Shown piece by piece: positions 42,053 to 50,312 of a DNA stretch of 64,000 nt. Location: positions 3,286,001 through 3,350,000 of the forward strand of contig NZ_JBAJII010000001.1 of the NCBI RefSeq assembly GCF_036867195.1, written 5' to 3'. The DNA is from Arthrobacter sp. Soc17.1.1.1. GTDB taxonomy: Bacteria > Actinomycetota > Actinomycetes > Actinomycetales > Micrococcaceae. A model generated the notes under the pieces. The model made no database searches. It was not told where the DNA came from and saw only the letters and a list, made by a program, of their open reading frames with translations. Positions within the stretch are counted from its first letter, which is position 1. Each line of letters starts with the position of its first letter. The position numbers were made by a program, and so were the translations under genes.

Positions 42053-44199
42053 TCGGTCTCCCCTGCAGAGTCTCCTGGTGTGGCCCGCGCGGGGGACTGC
42101 TGCCCTGGCCCGCGGGTTCCGGCGTCGCGCTTGGCGAGGTCGGCGAACATGCTGTTGTAAGCCGTGAGATCGGCGTCGTTATTCCTGTCCGCCGCACGGT
42201 CGGTGCGCTTCGTCTCCCGGGCGTCCGACCTGGACCACATCACCGCGACGCCGATCGCGAGCAGCAGCGTCGGGATCTCGCCCACGCCCCACGTCACGGC
42301 ACCGCCCACCTGCTGGTCGGCGAGGGCCGAGACACCCCACTCGCGGCCCATGTTGCCGAACCAGGAGGCCTCGAGCAGGGAGGTGGAGCCCATGAGGGTC
42401 ACGCCGAAGAAGGCGTGGAAGGCCATGGTGGCGAACAGGAGCACGATCCGCAGCGGGTAGGGCGCGCGGAACGGGACAGGATCGGAGCCGATCATCGAGA
42501 GCACGAAGATGTACCCGGTGATGAGGAAGTGCGTGATCATGAGCTCGTGGCCCACGTGCTCGCGGAGCGCGAAGCCGAACAGGGGCGAGTAGTAGAAGAC
42601 GATGATCGAGGCCACGAAGTTGCCGGCCGCGAACAGCGGGTGCGTGATGATCCGTGACGGCCAGGAGTGCACGATCACGAGGATCCACTCGCGGATGCCG
42701 CGCGTGCCGTCGCGTCGCGCGTCGAGCGCCCTGAGCGCCAGTGTGACGGGCGCTCCGAGGACGAGGAACAGCGGCACCACCATGGTCAGCGCCATGTGGT
42801 CGATCATGTGGGCGCTGAACAGCACCATGCCGTAGATGGCGGGGGCTCCGGACGTGAAGTAGGTGAGCAGCAGCAGGCCCACGATCCAGCTGGCGAGCTT
42901 CAGCAGGGACCAGGAGTCGCCGCGGCGGCGGAGTTTCACCGTGCCGAGGATATAGGCGACGCCGAGGGTCAGGGCGACGGTGATCCACAGCCAGTCGGGC
43001 CGCCACTCGCTGAGCCAGCGGATCGGGGTGGGCTCGGGCGGGAGGTCGTAGCCGGTCAGGATGCGGGCGGGCCCTGCCGCGGTGGGCAGTTCCTCGGTGC
43101 GGGGCGGCGCGGTGCGGCCGAGGGCCCCTGCCACGCCGGAGACCGCGGCCATGACCACGAGTTCCACGGCGATGAGCTGCCACAGCACCCGTCGGGCGGA
43201 CAGCTTCGACGCGGCCGTCCCGGCGGGGGCGTCCAGCTGCGGGATGATCCACTGCCGGTGCATCCAGCCGATGCCGCCCAGCAGCAGCGTGGCGATGGTC
43301 TTGAAGGTGACCAGCAGGCCCCACTGCGAGCTGAGCTGCGCGAGATCCGTGATGCGGAGGCTCGCGTTCACCACGCCCGAGGCCACCACGAGCAGGAACG
43401 CGAACCCGGCCAGGGCCGAGAAGCGCTTGAGGACGGGCACCGTCTGCTCGCCCAGTCTGCCGCCGACGACGGCCAGCGCGATGATCCCGCCGACCCACAG
43501 GCACACGCCCACGAGGTGCAGGGCGATCGAGTTGACGGCCGCGTTGTGGTCGTCGCCGCTGGCGGAGTGGCCGATCAGGGCCATAGGCAGCAGGTTCAGG
43601 AGCGCCAGCACGAGGGCCAGCGCCAGCCCGATCTGGGACCGCACCCCGAACAGGATCGTGGCGAGGACGGCGGACACGATGGACGTCACGAGCCAGGCGC
43701 GCCCCGTGGAGAAGTCGGTGAGGAACGCCGCGAGGCCCTGGGTGTAGGTGGGGTCGGAGCTGAGCGGGAGGCCCGCGGCGTCCGAGTAGGTGAAGACCAT
43801 GACGCCGAGCGCGCCGAGCGTCCAGGCGACGGCGGAGGCGGAGGCGAGGAGCAGCACGCGGGAGAAGGCCGGATGCTCGCCTGCATCCTCCCGGGGTTTC
43901 CGCCCCTTCGAACCGACCTGCCGCGGCAGCATGACGACGGCGAAGACGAGGGCGCCGATGGTGCCTGCGGCCGCGGTGTTGTTGAGGACCTTGGCGACGG
44001 GCAGGCCCCACCGCGTCAGGGCGCCGGGGTCACCGAGCTGGCGGGCGGCCGCCGCGCCGGAGAAGAACAGGGCCACCACGAGTGCGGCGAGGACCGCGAC
44101 GCCGGCAAGGACCAGCCAGACGGTCCCGATGGCGCGCTCCGGGGAGGTGCTGGCGAGCGTCTCGCGCGGGTGCTTGGCAGTAGTGGACACATACACCAT
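42049..44199 (-). CDS. Copper-resistance CopD domain fused to CtaG-like cytochrome oxidase assembly domain
   Basis: A 716-residue polytopic membrane protein. The N-terminal part (about 60-350) contains the CopD-type core, with GHSASGDDHNAAVNSIALHL and FSALAGFAFLLVVASGVVN. The C-terminal part (about 405-670) is CtaG_Cox11-like caa3_CtaG: MVLFSAHMIDHMALTMVVPL, LFGFALREHVGHELMITHFL and FHAFFGVTLMGS. Copper delivery to cytochrome oxidase and copper transport are the expected roles. The tail is polar. No oxidase genes are adjacent. The downstream thioredoxin-like gene overlaps by four bases, which would fit a thiol role in copper handling. Confidence 0.88.
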   Translation of the reverse strand: MVYVSTTAKHPRETLASTSPERAIGTVWLVLAGVAVLAALVVALFFSGAAAARQLGDPGALTRWGLPVAKVLNNTAAAGTIGALVFAVVMLPRQVGSKGRKPREDAGEHPAFSRVLLLASASAVAWTLGALGVMVFTYSDAAGLPLSSDPTYTQGLAAFLTDFSTGRAWLVTSIVSAVLATILFGVRSQIGLALALVLALLNLLPMALIGHSASGDDHNAAVNSIALHLVGVCLWVGGIIALAVVGGRLGEQTVPVLKRFSALAGFAFLLVVASGVVNASLRITDLAQLSSQWGLLVTFKTIATLLLGGIGWMHRQWIIPQLDAPAGTAASKLSARRVLWQLIAVELVVMAAVSGVAGALGRTAPPRTEELPTAAGPARILTGYDLPPEPTPIRWLSEWRPDWLWITVALTLGVAYILGTVKLRRRGDSWSLLKLASWIVGLLLLTYFTSGAPAIYGMVLFSAHMIDHMALTMVVPLFLVLGAPVTLALRALDARRDGTRGIREWILVIVHSWPSRIITHPLFAAGNFVASIIVFYYSPLFGFALREHVGHELMITHFLITGYIFVLSMIGSDPVPFRAPYPLRIVLLFATMAFHAFFGVTLMGSTSLLEASWFGNMGREWGVSALADQQVGGAVTWGVGEIPTLLLAIGVAVMWSRSDARETKRTDRAADRNNDADLTAYNSMFADLAKRDAGTRGPGQQSPARATPGDSAGETE

Positions 44200-44273
44200 T
44201 CTCTACCCGCAGTAGAAATAGGGCGAATTCCCTGCGGGACCGTACGCCCGGGGCGGATCCGTGCAGGAACGAC

Positions 44274-44306
44274 GGAGGGCCGCTGCCATGGTGGCAGCGG
44301 CCCTCC
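44274..44306 (-). terminator. Perfect 15-bp hairpin after the HU gene
   Basis: 44274-44288 pairs with 44292-44306 over a 3-base loop, 14 bp beyond the HU stop. A strong terminator, possibly serving only the minus strand. Confidence 0.85.
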
Positions 44307-44319
44307 GGTGGAACGTGGA

Positions 44320-44598
44320 CTACTTGGCGGAAGCCTTCAGCTTCGAGCCGGCGGTCAGCTTGACGCTGTGGCCGGCCGCGATCTGGATGGTCTCGCCGGT
44401 CTGGGGGTTGCGGCCCGTGCGCGCTGCGCGGCTCGTGCGTTCGACGGCGAGCCATCCGGGGATGGTGATCTTCTCGTCCTTGGCGATGGACTCGGCGAAG
44501 ACGTCGAACAGCGCGTCGAGGACGCTGTTGACTGCAGCCTGGCTGGTGTCGGCCTTCGCTGCTACCTCGGAGACAAGTTCACTACGGTTCTTAGCCAA
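44320..44598 (-). CDS. hup: HU family DNA-binding protein
   Basis: A 92-residue histone-like protein of standard HU length. MAKNRSELVSEVAAKADTSQ starts it, GRNPQTGETIQIAAGHSV is the DNA-binding arm region. The start is TTG (44598), preceded by GGAGGACC at good spacing. It lacks the Lys/Ala-rich tail of the mycobacterial HupB, so it is the short type. It has its own transcription unit, ended by a strong hairpin, downstream of the ribosomal cluster. Confidence 0.95.
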   Translation of the reverse strand: MAKNRSELVSEVAAKADTSQAAVNSVLDALFDVFAESIAKDEKITIPGWLAVERTSRAARTGRNPQTGETIQIAAGHSVKLTAGSKLKASAK

Positions 44599-44776
44599 TT
44601 TAGGTCCTCCTGGACGTACTCTTCGGAACGAGCTTTCCGCGGTATTCGAAAAGCCTCTGTTCGAAAACCTATCAGCTTGCACGCGGTGTTCCGCGTGTTT
44701 ACGCGGCTTTTCGGCCCGATCGGGGGCGGATTGACCCAGTTCGGGCCTCATTCGCGGGCTTCGGGCGGAAACGGCA

Positions 44777-44806
44777 GAAGCCGGCAACCCGTGGGTTGCC
44801 GGCTTC
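44777..44806 (-). terminator. Perfect 14-bp hairpin after rpsN
   Basis: GAAGCCGGCAACCC (44777-44790) pairs with 44793-44806 with a 2-base loop, 38 bp past the rpsN stop. This ends the ribosomal-protein operon. Confidence 0.85.
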
Positions 44807-44844
44807 CGAGGTGCCGTGCGGAGGGCGTCACGCCCCGGTGGCTG

Positions 44845-45150
44845 CTACCAGCTCGACTTGGTCACGCCGGGCAGCTCGCCCCGGTGCGCCATGTCACGGA
44901 AGCGGACACGCGAGATGCCGAACTTCTGGAGCGTGCCGCGGGGGCGGCCGTCGATCTGGTCGCGGTTGCGCAGTCGCACCGGCGAGGCGTTGCGGGGAAG
45001 CTTCTGCAGGCCGAGGCGTGCTGCTTCGCGGGCTTCGTCGGTGGCGTTCTCGTCGACGAGGGTCTTCTTGAGCTCGAGGCGCTTGGCCGCGTAGCGCTCG
45101 ACGATGACCTTGCGCTGCTCGTTGCGAGCAATCTTTGACTTCTTGGCCAT
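44845..45150 (-). CDS. rpsN: 30S ribosomal protein S14, zinc-independent long form
   Basis: A 101-residue S14 of the long form without the CxxC zinc motifs. [20 protein letters not shown] begins it and [20 protein letters not shown] is the rRNA-binding core. Zinc-free paralogues are typically expressed when zinc is scarce. It lies four bases after rpmG in the same operon. Confidence 0.96.
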   Translation of the reverse strand: MAKKSKIARNEQRKVIVERYAAKRLELKKTLVDENATDEAREAARLGLQKLPRNASPVRLRNRDQIDGRPRGTLQKFGISRVRFRDMAHRGELPGVTKSSW

Positions 45151-45153
45151 GGT

Positions 45154-45321
45154 TTAGCGCTCCTCTCGGAATTCGACGTGCTTGCGGATCTTGGGGTCGT
45201 ACTTCATCAGGACCATGCGGTCCGGATCGTTACGACGGTTCTTGCGCGTCACGTAGGTGTAGCCCGTCCCTGCGGTGGACTTCAGCTTGATGATCGGACG
45301 TACGTCCTTGTCCTTCGCCAT
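45154..45321 (-). CDS. rpmG: 50S ribosomal protein L33, zinc-independent form
   Basis: A 55-residue L33. [20 protein letters not shown] is the family core. In the zinc form two CxxC pairs flank this part; here they are missing. The ATG at 45321 shares its last bases with the rpmB stop. It is too short for many gene finders but secure. Confidence 0.96.
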   Translation of the reverse strand: MAKDKDVRPIIKLKSTAGTGYTYVTRKNRRNDPDRMVLMKYDPKIRKHVEFREER

Positions 45322-45557
45322 TAGAGCTTCACTCCCCTCGCGAGGATCGACGCGACGACAGCGTCGATGCCGCGGACGTCGATCGTCTTGATGCCGCGGG
45401 CCGAGACCTGCAGCGTCACGTTGCGGCGCAGGGAAGGCACGTAGTAGCGCTTCTTCTGAATGTTGGGGTCGAACCGGCGCTTGTTGCGGCGGTGCGAGTG
45501 CGAAATGCTGTGTCCAAAGCCGGGCTCGGCTCCGGTCACTTGGCAGTGGGCTGCCAT
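45321..45557 (-). CDS. rpmB: 50S ribosomal protein L28
   Basis: A 78-residue L28. [20 protein letters not shown] has one Cys only, so the four-Cys zinc site of the metal form is not present. [20 protein letters not shown] is the core. First gene of the rpmB-rpmG-rpsN operon; the same set is zinc-repressed in Mycobacterium and Streptomyces. GGAGAG precedes the ATG. Confidence 0.95.
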   Translation of the reverse strand: MAAHCQVTGAEPGFGHSISHSHRRNKRRFDPNIQKKRYYVPSLRRNVTLQVSARGIKTIDVRGIDAVVASILARGVKL

Positions 45558-45861
45558 AACTCTCCTCCAGATTAGATGAACGTGACGGAATCACTTGTCG
45601 AGCGTCCCGCCACCAGTAATGACACCGCTATTACTGCAGCTTTCCGGAGGTTGGCCTGGCAGGGTGAGAACCTGCCGAAGCGCCTCGCCGCGGGGAAGAC
45701 GGTGAAGATCGGGCGGCGCACAGCCTCGCGGCGCACAGCCCGACATTTCAGGTAGTCGCGGGTAACCGGGCGGACTCCGTCCCGTCCACGGACGGATCGG
45801 CGTCAGCCACAGCCAAACGCCCTACCATACTACCGGCAGGATCTGGCTTGACCAAAACGCG
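45558..45861. other. Intergenic region upstream of rpmB
   Basis: These 304 bp hold the palindrome at 45614-45636. There is also a 59-codon plus-strand frame at 45576-45755 with a basic end (GRRTASRRTARHFR), but it lacks a ribosome-binding site and covers the operator, so I do not call it. The rest, to the end of the GlgC-like gene, shows nothing clear. Confidence 0.5.
45614..45636 (-). promoter_or_regulatory. Perfect 7-base inverted repeat, candidate Zur operator
   Basis: CAGTAAT (45614-45620) and ATTACTG (45630-45636) are perfect arms separated by nine bases, 57 bp upstream of rpmB. Alternative zinc-free ribosomal operons are regulated by Zur in several actinobacteria, so a Zur site is the leading guess. 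The arms differ from the TGAAAATnATTTTCA type of mycobacterial Zur boxes, although TAATGA within the left arm is shared. Confidence 0.55.
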
Positions 45862-47004
45862 TCAGTCGCTCATCCGCCCGTCGCGGTCGACGACCACGGG
45901 CTCGTCCGGTCCTGCCCCGGCGCAGTCCCCCGACACGACAGCGCCGGAGTCGACGATCGCGTGCCGGACGCGGCTGCCCGCGGTGACCCGCACGCGGTTG
46001 AGCAGCACCGAGTCCTCCACGACGGCACCGGCCTCCACCGTGGCGCCCGAGCCGATGACGCTCCTGCGGACGGTGCCGTGCACCGTGGCTCCGGGGGCGA
46101 TCAGCGCGTCGGCGACCACGGCTCCCTCACCGATGCGCGCCGGGGTCAGCTGCGGGGGCTCGGTGAGGATGGGCCACTGCGGGTCCGCGAGATCCAGCCC
46201 CCGGCCGTCGACGAGGTCGAGGTGGGCACGGAGGTAGTTGACCGGCGTCCCGAGGTCCCGCCAGTACCCCTCGAGCCGATGCTCCACCACGGCTCCGCGC
46301 TGCACCAGGTGGGGCACCAGGTGGTGCCCGTAGTCCCCGAGCCCGTCCTCGGTGTCCTGCAGGCTGTCGAGCGTGTCGAGCAGGGCGGCCGCGGTGTAGA
46401 GGAAGATCTCGGCAGCCACGATGCTCGTGGGAGGGCTGTCGGGCTTGTAGGCGAAGTCGGTGACCCTGCCGGCGTCGTCGACGGTGGCCACGCCGTGGTG
46501 GGAGGCGTCGCCGTCGAAGTCGACGGTGACCATGGTGAGGTCCGCGCCGGTGCGCAGGTGCGTGTCGACGACGTCACGGTAGTCGAGGCGGTAGAGGTGG
46601 TCGGAGCTGAGCACCAGGACGAGGTCCGGGGCGAAGTCCCGGATGAAGGCGGCCTGGCGGAGCAGGCCGTCCGCGTTGCCGTCGGCGAAGCCCTCACCCT
46701 CCCTGCCGCTGAAGGGCGGCAGGACCAGCAGTCCGCCGCGCGTGCGGTCGAGGTCCCAGGGCCGGCCGTTGCGGAGGTGGTCGTTGATGGTCTTCGGCTG
46801 GTACTGCTCCATGATCCAGACGTCGGAGATGCCGCTGTGATGCAGGTTCGACAGTGCGATGTCGATGAGCCGGAAGCTGCCGCCGAGGGGCATGGCCGGC
46901 TTGGCGCGGTGGTCTGTGAGGGCGCCGAGGCGGCCGCCGGCCCCGCCCGCGAGGACGATCGCGAGGACGCTGGGTTGGTGCCGGAACTGTCCGTGCGGGG
47001 CCAT
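45862..47004 (-). CDS. GlgC-like sugar-phosphate nucleotidyltransferase
   Basis: A 380-residue protein with the ADP-glucose pyrophosphorylase fold. VLAGGAGGRLGALTDHRAKP is the nucleotide-binding loop, MPLGGSFRLIDIALSNLHHS the sugar-phosphate segment and VLSSDHLYRLDYRDVV the metal Asp motif. A left-handed beta-helix domain follows from about residue 285. It is shorter than usual GlgC (about 405-430). The segment that in GlgC reads YRGTADAV is GFADGNADGLL here, and GTPVNYLRAHLDLV replaces GTLDAYWEAN. A diverged paralogue is therefore more likely than the main glgC. It stands alone, with no glycogen genes near. Confidence 0.78.
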   Translation of the reverse strand: MAPHGQFRHQPSVLAIVLAGGAGGRLGALTDHRAKPAMPLGGSFRLIDIALSNLHHSGISDVWIMEQYQPKTINDHLRNGRPWDLDRTRGGLLVLPPFSGREGEGFADGNADGLLRQAAFIRDFAPDLVLVLSSDHLYRLDYRDVVDTHLRTGADLTMVTVDFDGDASHHGVATVDDAGRVTDFAYKPDSPPTSIVAAEIFLYTAAALLDTLDSLQDTEDGLGDYGHHLVPHLVQRGAVVEHRLEGYWRDLGTPVNYLRAHLDLVDGRGLDLADPQWPILTEPPQLTPARIGEGAVVADALIAPGATVHGTVRRSVIGSGATVEAGAVVEDSVLLNRVRVTAGSRVRHAIVDSGAVVSGDCAGAGPDEPVVVDRDGRMSD

Positions 47005-47030
47005 CTGCCGTCCTATCCCCGGTCTCTGCC

Positions 47031-47060
47031 GGGTGCTGTCGGGTGCTGTCGGGTGCTGTC
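47031..47060. repeat. Three 10-bp tandem repeats
   Basis: GGGTGCTGTC occurs three times in a row, followed by a partial copy, in the upstream region of the GlgC-like gene. It may alter promoter spacing if its copy number varies. Confidence 0.8.
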
Positions 47061-47109
47061 GGGTCCTCGGACGGGGTGCGTGACCGAGGGGATCGTGACC
47101 GGTGCAGGC

Positions 47110-47622
47110 CTAGGGCGACCGGGGTGAGGCGCTCGCCCCGATCTCCTCGCCGTCGGACAGGATCCAGTGGGCGCTGTCCATGCCGCGGAGGATCTTGCGG
47201 CCCACCCGCTCGAGGTCGGCAACGTCCTGCCCGTCGAGGGCGTCGAAGACCGTGGCGCGGACCTGCGCGACGTGCGCGACCGCCAGTTCGGTCAGCATCT
47301 CGAGTCCGGCGGGCGTCAGGGAGGCCGTCGTCACCCGGCCGTCCGAGTGGGACGGGAGGCGGGTCACCCAGCCGCGCCCCTCCAGCTTCTTCACCACATG
47401 GCTGAGACGCGAGAGCGACGCCGTCGAGCGTGCAGCCAGTTCGCTCATGGGCAGGCACCTGCCCTCGGACTCGGAGAGCATCGCGAGGACCGTGTAGTCG
47501 AACAGGGTGATGCGTGCCTCGCGGAACAGGTGCGCGTCGAGGCTCGCGGGGACCAGGGACGTCAGCGCATACAGGGCCAGCCATGCGCGCCGCTCGTCGG
47601 ATGTGAGCCATTGCGCCGCCAT
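47110..47622 (-). CDS. MarR family transcriptional regulator
   Basis: A 170-residue winged-helix protein. ITLFDYTVLAMLSESEGRCL and MSELAARSTASLSRLSHVVK (DNA-recognition helix), then KKLEGRGWVTRLPSHSDGRV (wing), are typical of MarR. The ligand is unknown. The start ATG 47622 gives MAAQWLTSDERRAWL, a common beginning of actinobacterial MarR members. The gene has no clear target nearby; it lies between the GlgC-like gene and a LytM-domain gene. Confidence 0.88.
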   Translation of the reverse strand: MAAQWLTSDERRAWLALYALTSLVPASLDAHLFREARITLFDYTVLAMLSESEGRCLPMSELAARSTASLSRLSHVVKKLEGRGWVTRLPSHSDGRVTTASLTPAGLEMLTELAVAHVAQVRATVFDALDGQDVADLERVGRKILRGMDSAHWILSDGEEIGASASPRSP

Positions 47623-47726
47623 CCGCTCATTCTGGCACACCGGTTCCGGGCCGCCGAAGGGCTCCGCGCGGAGCGGCGCCGGCTTGCGGGCCACTGCCGC
47701 GGGTGCTTGTCGGGCCCCGTCGGTCC

Positions 47727-48368
47727 TCACACCCGGATGATCTGCGACTCGCGCGGCACCTCGGTGCCCGTGGCGGTCCGGAAGGCGAGGGGCAGGCCAC
47801 GCGCGGCACCCCAGTCGGTGCTGTCGGTCACCTGCAGGTGCACGTGCGGCTGGGTGCTGTTGCCGGAGTTCCCGCACTCGGCCAGTGACTCCCCCGCGAG
47901 GATCCGGTCCCCCACCCCGACCCGGAGCGATCCCCGGCGCAGATGGGCCACCAGCACGAAGGGCCCGCCACGTTCGAGGGCGACGACGACGTGGTTGCCG
48001 GCAATCGCCGCCGGCCCGTCGTGGATCCGGCGGGACTGGCCCGCCGTGTAGGCCAGCAGCGCAGGCTGCGACCTCCGCGCCGCGTGGTCCTCCTCGCCGT
48101 CGTGGGCGATCACGACGGTGCCGGCGGCCGGCGCCAGGACCGGGGCGCCGAAGCCGACGAACGCCTCGGGCGGCTCGGTGGCCAGCAGGGCGCGCCACCC
48201 GCGCGCGGCCACCCGGCCGTGCACGTCGACGGGGACGAGGTCGATGGCGTAGGTGGTGCCCATCAGGTGGGTGCCGTGGCTCGGCACGCGGCGTGCAGGG
48301 CTGTTGCGGGCCCGGAAGGATCCGCGGAGGGGATACTGCAGCACGACCGGTGCACGGGGCGGCAGCAT
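47727..48368 (-). CDS. M23/LytM-domain protein without signal peptide
   Basis: A 213-residue protein with a peptidase M23 fold. SHGTHLMGTTYAIDLVPV provides the first metal His and Asp; STQPHVHLQVTDS contributes the last HxH pair. GAPVLAPAAGTVVIAHDG is the usual beta-strand entry. There is no signal peptide or membrane segment, which is unusual for a cell-wall hydrolase, so a role inside the cell or non-classical export is possible. It ends 104 bp before the MarR gene and follows the SGNH hydrolase gene by 16 bp. Confidence 0.8.
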   Translation of the reverse strand: MLPPRAPVVLQYPLRGSFRARNSPARRVPSHGTHLMGTTYAIDLVPVDVHGRVAARGWRALLATEPPEAFVGFGAPVLAPAAGTVVIAHDGEEDHAARRSQPALLAYTAGQSRRIHDGPAAIAGNHVVVALERGGPFVLVAHLRRGSLRVGVGDRILAGESLAECGNSGNSTQPHVHLQVTDSTDWGAARGLPLAFRTATGTEVPRESQIIRV

Positions 48369-48384
48369 GTCGGGCCCGGAGACC

Positions 48385-49167
48385 TCAGGCCGGGACGGTC
48401 GCCCAGTCGGGCTGGACCGGCGCCGGGTACTTGGCGGTCAGTTCGTCGCCCGAGGAGACGCCGCGCAGGCGTCGGCCCACCCACGGCTTCAGGTACTCCC
48501 GGGCCCACTGCGCATCCGCCTTGAGCTGCTCGGCCCGTCGGAGGACCGGGCGTGCCTCGAGCTCCGGCAGGTCGATCCGGTGGGAGGCCTTCAGTGCCTC
48601 GAGGACGCGCGCGGCCATCAGCGTGTGTCCGGCGGTGGACATGTGCATGCGGTCGACGTCCCAGTAACCCCAGTCCTGGAACTCGCGCAGCCGCCAGTAG
48701 TCCACGATCGTCGCGCCGCGGTTGTCGGCGATCTCGCGGACCCACTCGTTGTAGACGGCCGTGCGTCCGCGGGTCTTCCCGAACACGGCGGAACCCGCCG
48801 CGTCGAAGCCCGTGAACAGCACGACGGCGGCTCCGGCGTCGCGGAGCCGCCCGATGCCGTCGTCGTAGTGCGCCATGAGGGCGTCGATGTCGATACGGGG
48901 GCGCAGGATGTCGTTGGCACCCGCGTAGAGGGTCACGAGCGTCGGCTGCAGCGCCAGCGCGGCGTCGATCTGCTCGTCGAGGATCTGGCGCATCTTCTTC
49001 CCGCGGATCGCGAGATTCGCGTAGCCCCAGGAGGGGTCGGCGAGGATGAGCTGCTCGGCCACGCGGTCCGCCCAGCCGCGCACGCCGTTGGGGGACGCCG
49101 GGTCCCAGTCGCCCACCCCTTCGGTGAAGGAATCGCCGAGGGCCACGTATCGCTGGGGAAAGTTCAC
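48385..49167 (-). CDS. SGNH/GDSL hydrolase
   Basis: A 260-residue serine hydrolase. Block I is VALGDSFTEGVGDW with nucleophile Ser13. Gly (block II) is in YANLAIRGKKM, Asn (block III) in LYAGANDILRP and the Asp-His pair (block V) in DVDRMHMSTAGHTL. No signal peptide is found. GTG 49167 (VNFPQRYVALGDS) is preferred because an ATG 66 bases upstream would overlap the start of the divergent kinase gene and add a non-conserved stretch. Substrate unknown; esters or acyl groups are expected. Confidence 0.88.
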   Translation of the reverse strand: MNFPQRYVALGDSFTEGVGDWDPASPNGVRGWADRVAEQLILADPSWGYANLAIRGKKMRQILDEQIDAALALQPTLVTLYAGANDILRPRIDIDALMAHYDDGIGRLRDAGAAVVLFTGFDAAGSAVFGKTRGRTAVYNEWVREIADNRGATIVDYWRLREFQDWGYWDVDRMHMSTAGHTLMAARVLEALKASHRIDLPELEARPVLRRAEQLKADAQWAREYLKPWVGRRLRGVSSGDELTAKYPAPVQPDWATVPA

Positions 49168-49250
49168 GTCCCAAAGATTACCCTCGGCGCCGGGGGCGGC
49201 CGGGATAAGCTCGACGGAGCCACCCGTTGACACCCCGCACGAAGGACACC

Positions 49251-50267
49251 ATGCCCACCGACGTCTTACCCGCGCCGACCACCGACACCGATACCGACGC
49301 CGTCGCGGATGCCGGATCGGGCCGCCGTCGGGCCGCGCTGATCGTCAACCCCATCAAGGCCACCACCGCCGACGTCGAGGGCGCCGTCCGGCGCATCTCG
49401 GCCGAGGACGGCTGGGAGGAACCGCTCGTGATCGAGACGACCGCCGACGATCCCGGGCACGGCCAGGCCCGGGAGGCGCTCGAGGCGGGGGTGGACCTCG
49501 TCATCGCGGCCGGCGGGGACGGCACGGTCCGGTGCGTCGCCGAGGAACTCGCCGGCACCGGGACCATGATGGCCCTCGTGCCGCTGGGCACCGGGAATCT
49601 GCTCGCCCGGAACCTCGACATCGCCGTCGACGATCCGGATGCCGCCGTCGAGTCCGCGTTCCGCGGGACGGAGCGGACCATCGACGTCGTGCACGTCACT
49701 GTGGACCGCGCCCAGGACGCCCACGTGTTCCTGGTCATGGCGGGGATCGGCTACGACGCCGCCATCATGTCGGACACGCGGGACGACCTGAAGGACAAGG
49801 TCGGCTGGCTCGCGTACGTGGACGCCGGGATCAGGAACCTGCCCGGCAGGCCCTCGCGCACCACCATCTCGGTGAACGGGGGCAAGCCCTTCGAGCGCCG
49901 CCTGCGCAGCGTGATGGGCGGGAACTGCGGGAAGATCATGGGCGGCCTGGAGATCTTCCCCGGCGCCAGGATCGACGACGGCCTCATGGACCTCATGACC
50001 GTGGCCCCCAAGGGCAGGCTCGGGTGGCTGGCCGTCGCGGGCAAGCTGGTCGCGCGCGGCAAGGGCAGGAGCAAGGACCCGTCGCTGGAGTACTTCCAGT
50101 GCCGCACCGCCGAGATCACGCTGCGTGAACCGCTCGAGGTGCAGCTCGACGGCGATGCCCTCGGCACGGCGACGCACATGGCGTTCGAGGTCAAGCCGGA
50201 CTCGCTCCGCCTGCGGATGCCGCTCGGCTACAAGGACCCCGCCGTCGTCAGCGAACCGCTGCCCTGA
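49251..50267 (+). CDS. Diacylglycerol/sphingosine-type lipid kinase (DagK/YegS family)
   Basis: A 338-residue kinase. AALIVNPIKATTADVEGAVR opens the catalytic domain, AAGGDGTVRCVAEELAGTGT is the glycine-rich ATP loop and VPLGTGNLLARNLDI the family signature. The C-terminal beta-domain ends with LEVQLDGDALG. The likely role is phosphorylation of diacylglycerol or a related membrane lipid. GAAGGA precedes ATG 49251, which is favoured over an ATG 24 bases upstream. It diverges from the SGNH hydrolase gene. Confidence 0.9.
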   Translation: MPTDVLPAPTTDTDTDAVADAGSGRRRAALIVNPIKATTADVEGAVRRISAEDGWEEPLVIETTADDPGHGQAREALEAGVDLVIAAGGDGTVRCVAEELAGTGTMMALVPLGTGNLLARNLDIAVDDPDAAVESAFRGTERTIDVVHVTVDRAQDAHVFLVMAGIGYDAAIMSDTRDDLKDKVGWLAYVDAGIRNLPGRPSRTTISVNGGKPFERRLRSVMGGNCGKIMGGLEIFPGARIDDGLMDLMTVAPKGRLGWLAVAGKLVARGKGRSKDPSLEYFQCRTAEITLREPLEVQLDGDALGTATHMAFEVKPDSLRLRMPLGYKDPAVVSEPLP

Positions 50268-50272
50268 CGGGA

Positions 50273-50296
50273 CCCGGGGCAGCGGCGGCCCCCGGG
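50273..50296. terminator. Small hairpin between convergent genes
   Basis: CCCGGGG (50273-50279) pairs with CCCCGGG (50290-50296), six bases past the kinase stop and before the 3' end of the minus-strand peptidase gene. Confidence 0.5.
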
Positions 50297-50312
50297 CCGG
50301 CGGTGCCTCCGG

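Noticed and set aside
45576..45755. 59-codon plus-strand frame upstream of rpmB with a basic end
   Set aside because: It has no ribosome-binding site, and the upstream bases serve as the rpmB Shine-Dalgarno on the other strand. It contains the probable operator, and I recognise no relatives.
49168..49233. Longer start (ATG 49233) for the SGNH hydrolase
   Set aside because: It would overlap the divergent kinase's leader, and the extra 22 residues are not hydrolase-like. GTG 49167 starts immediately before block I.
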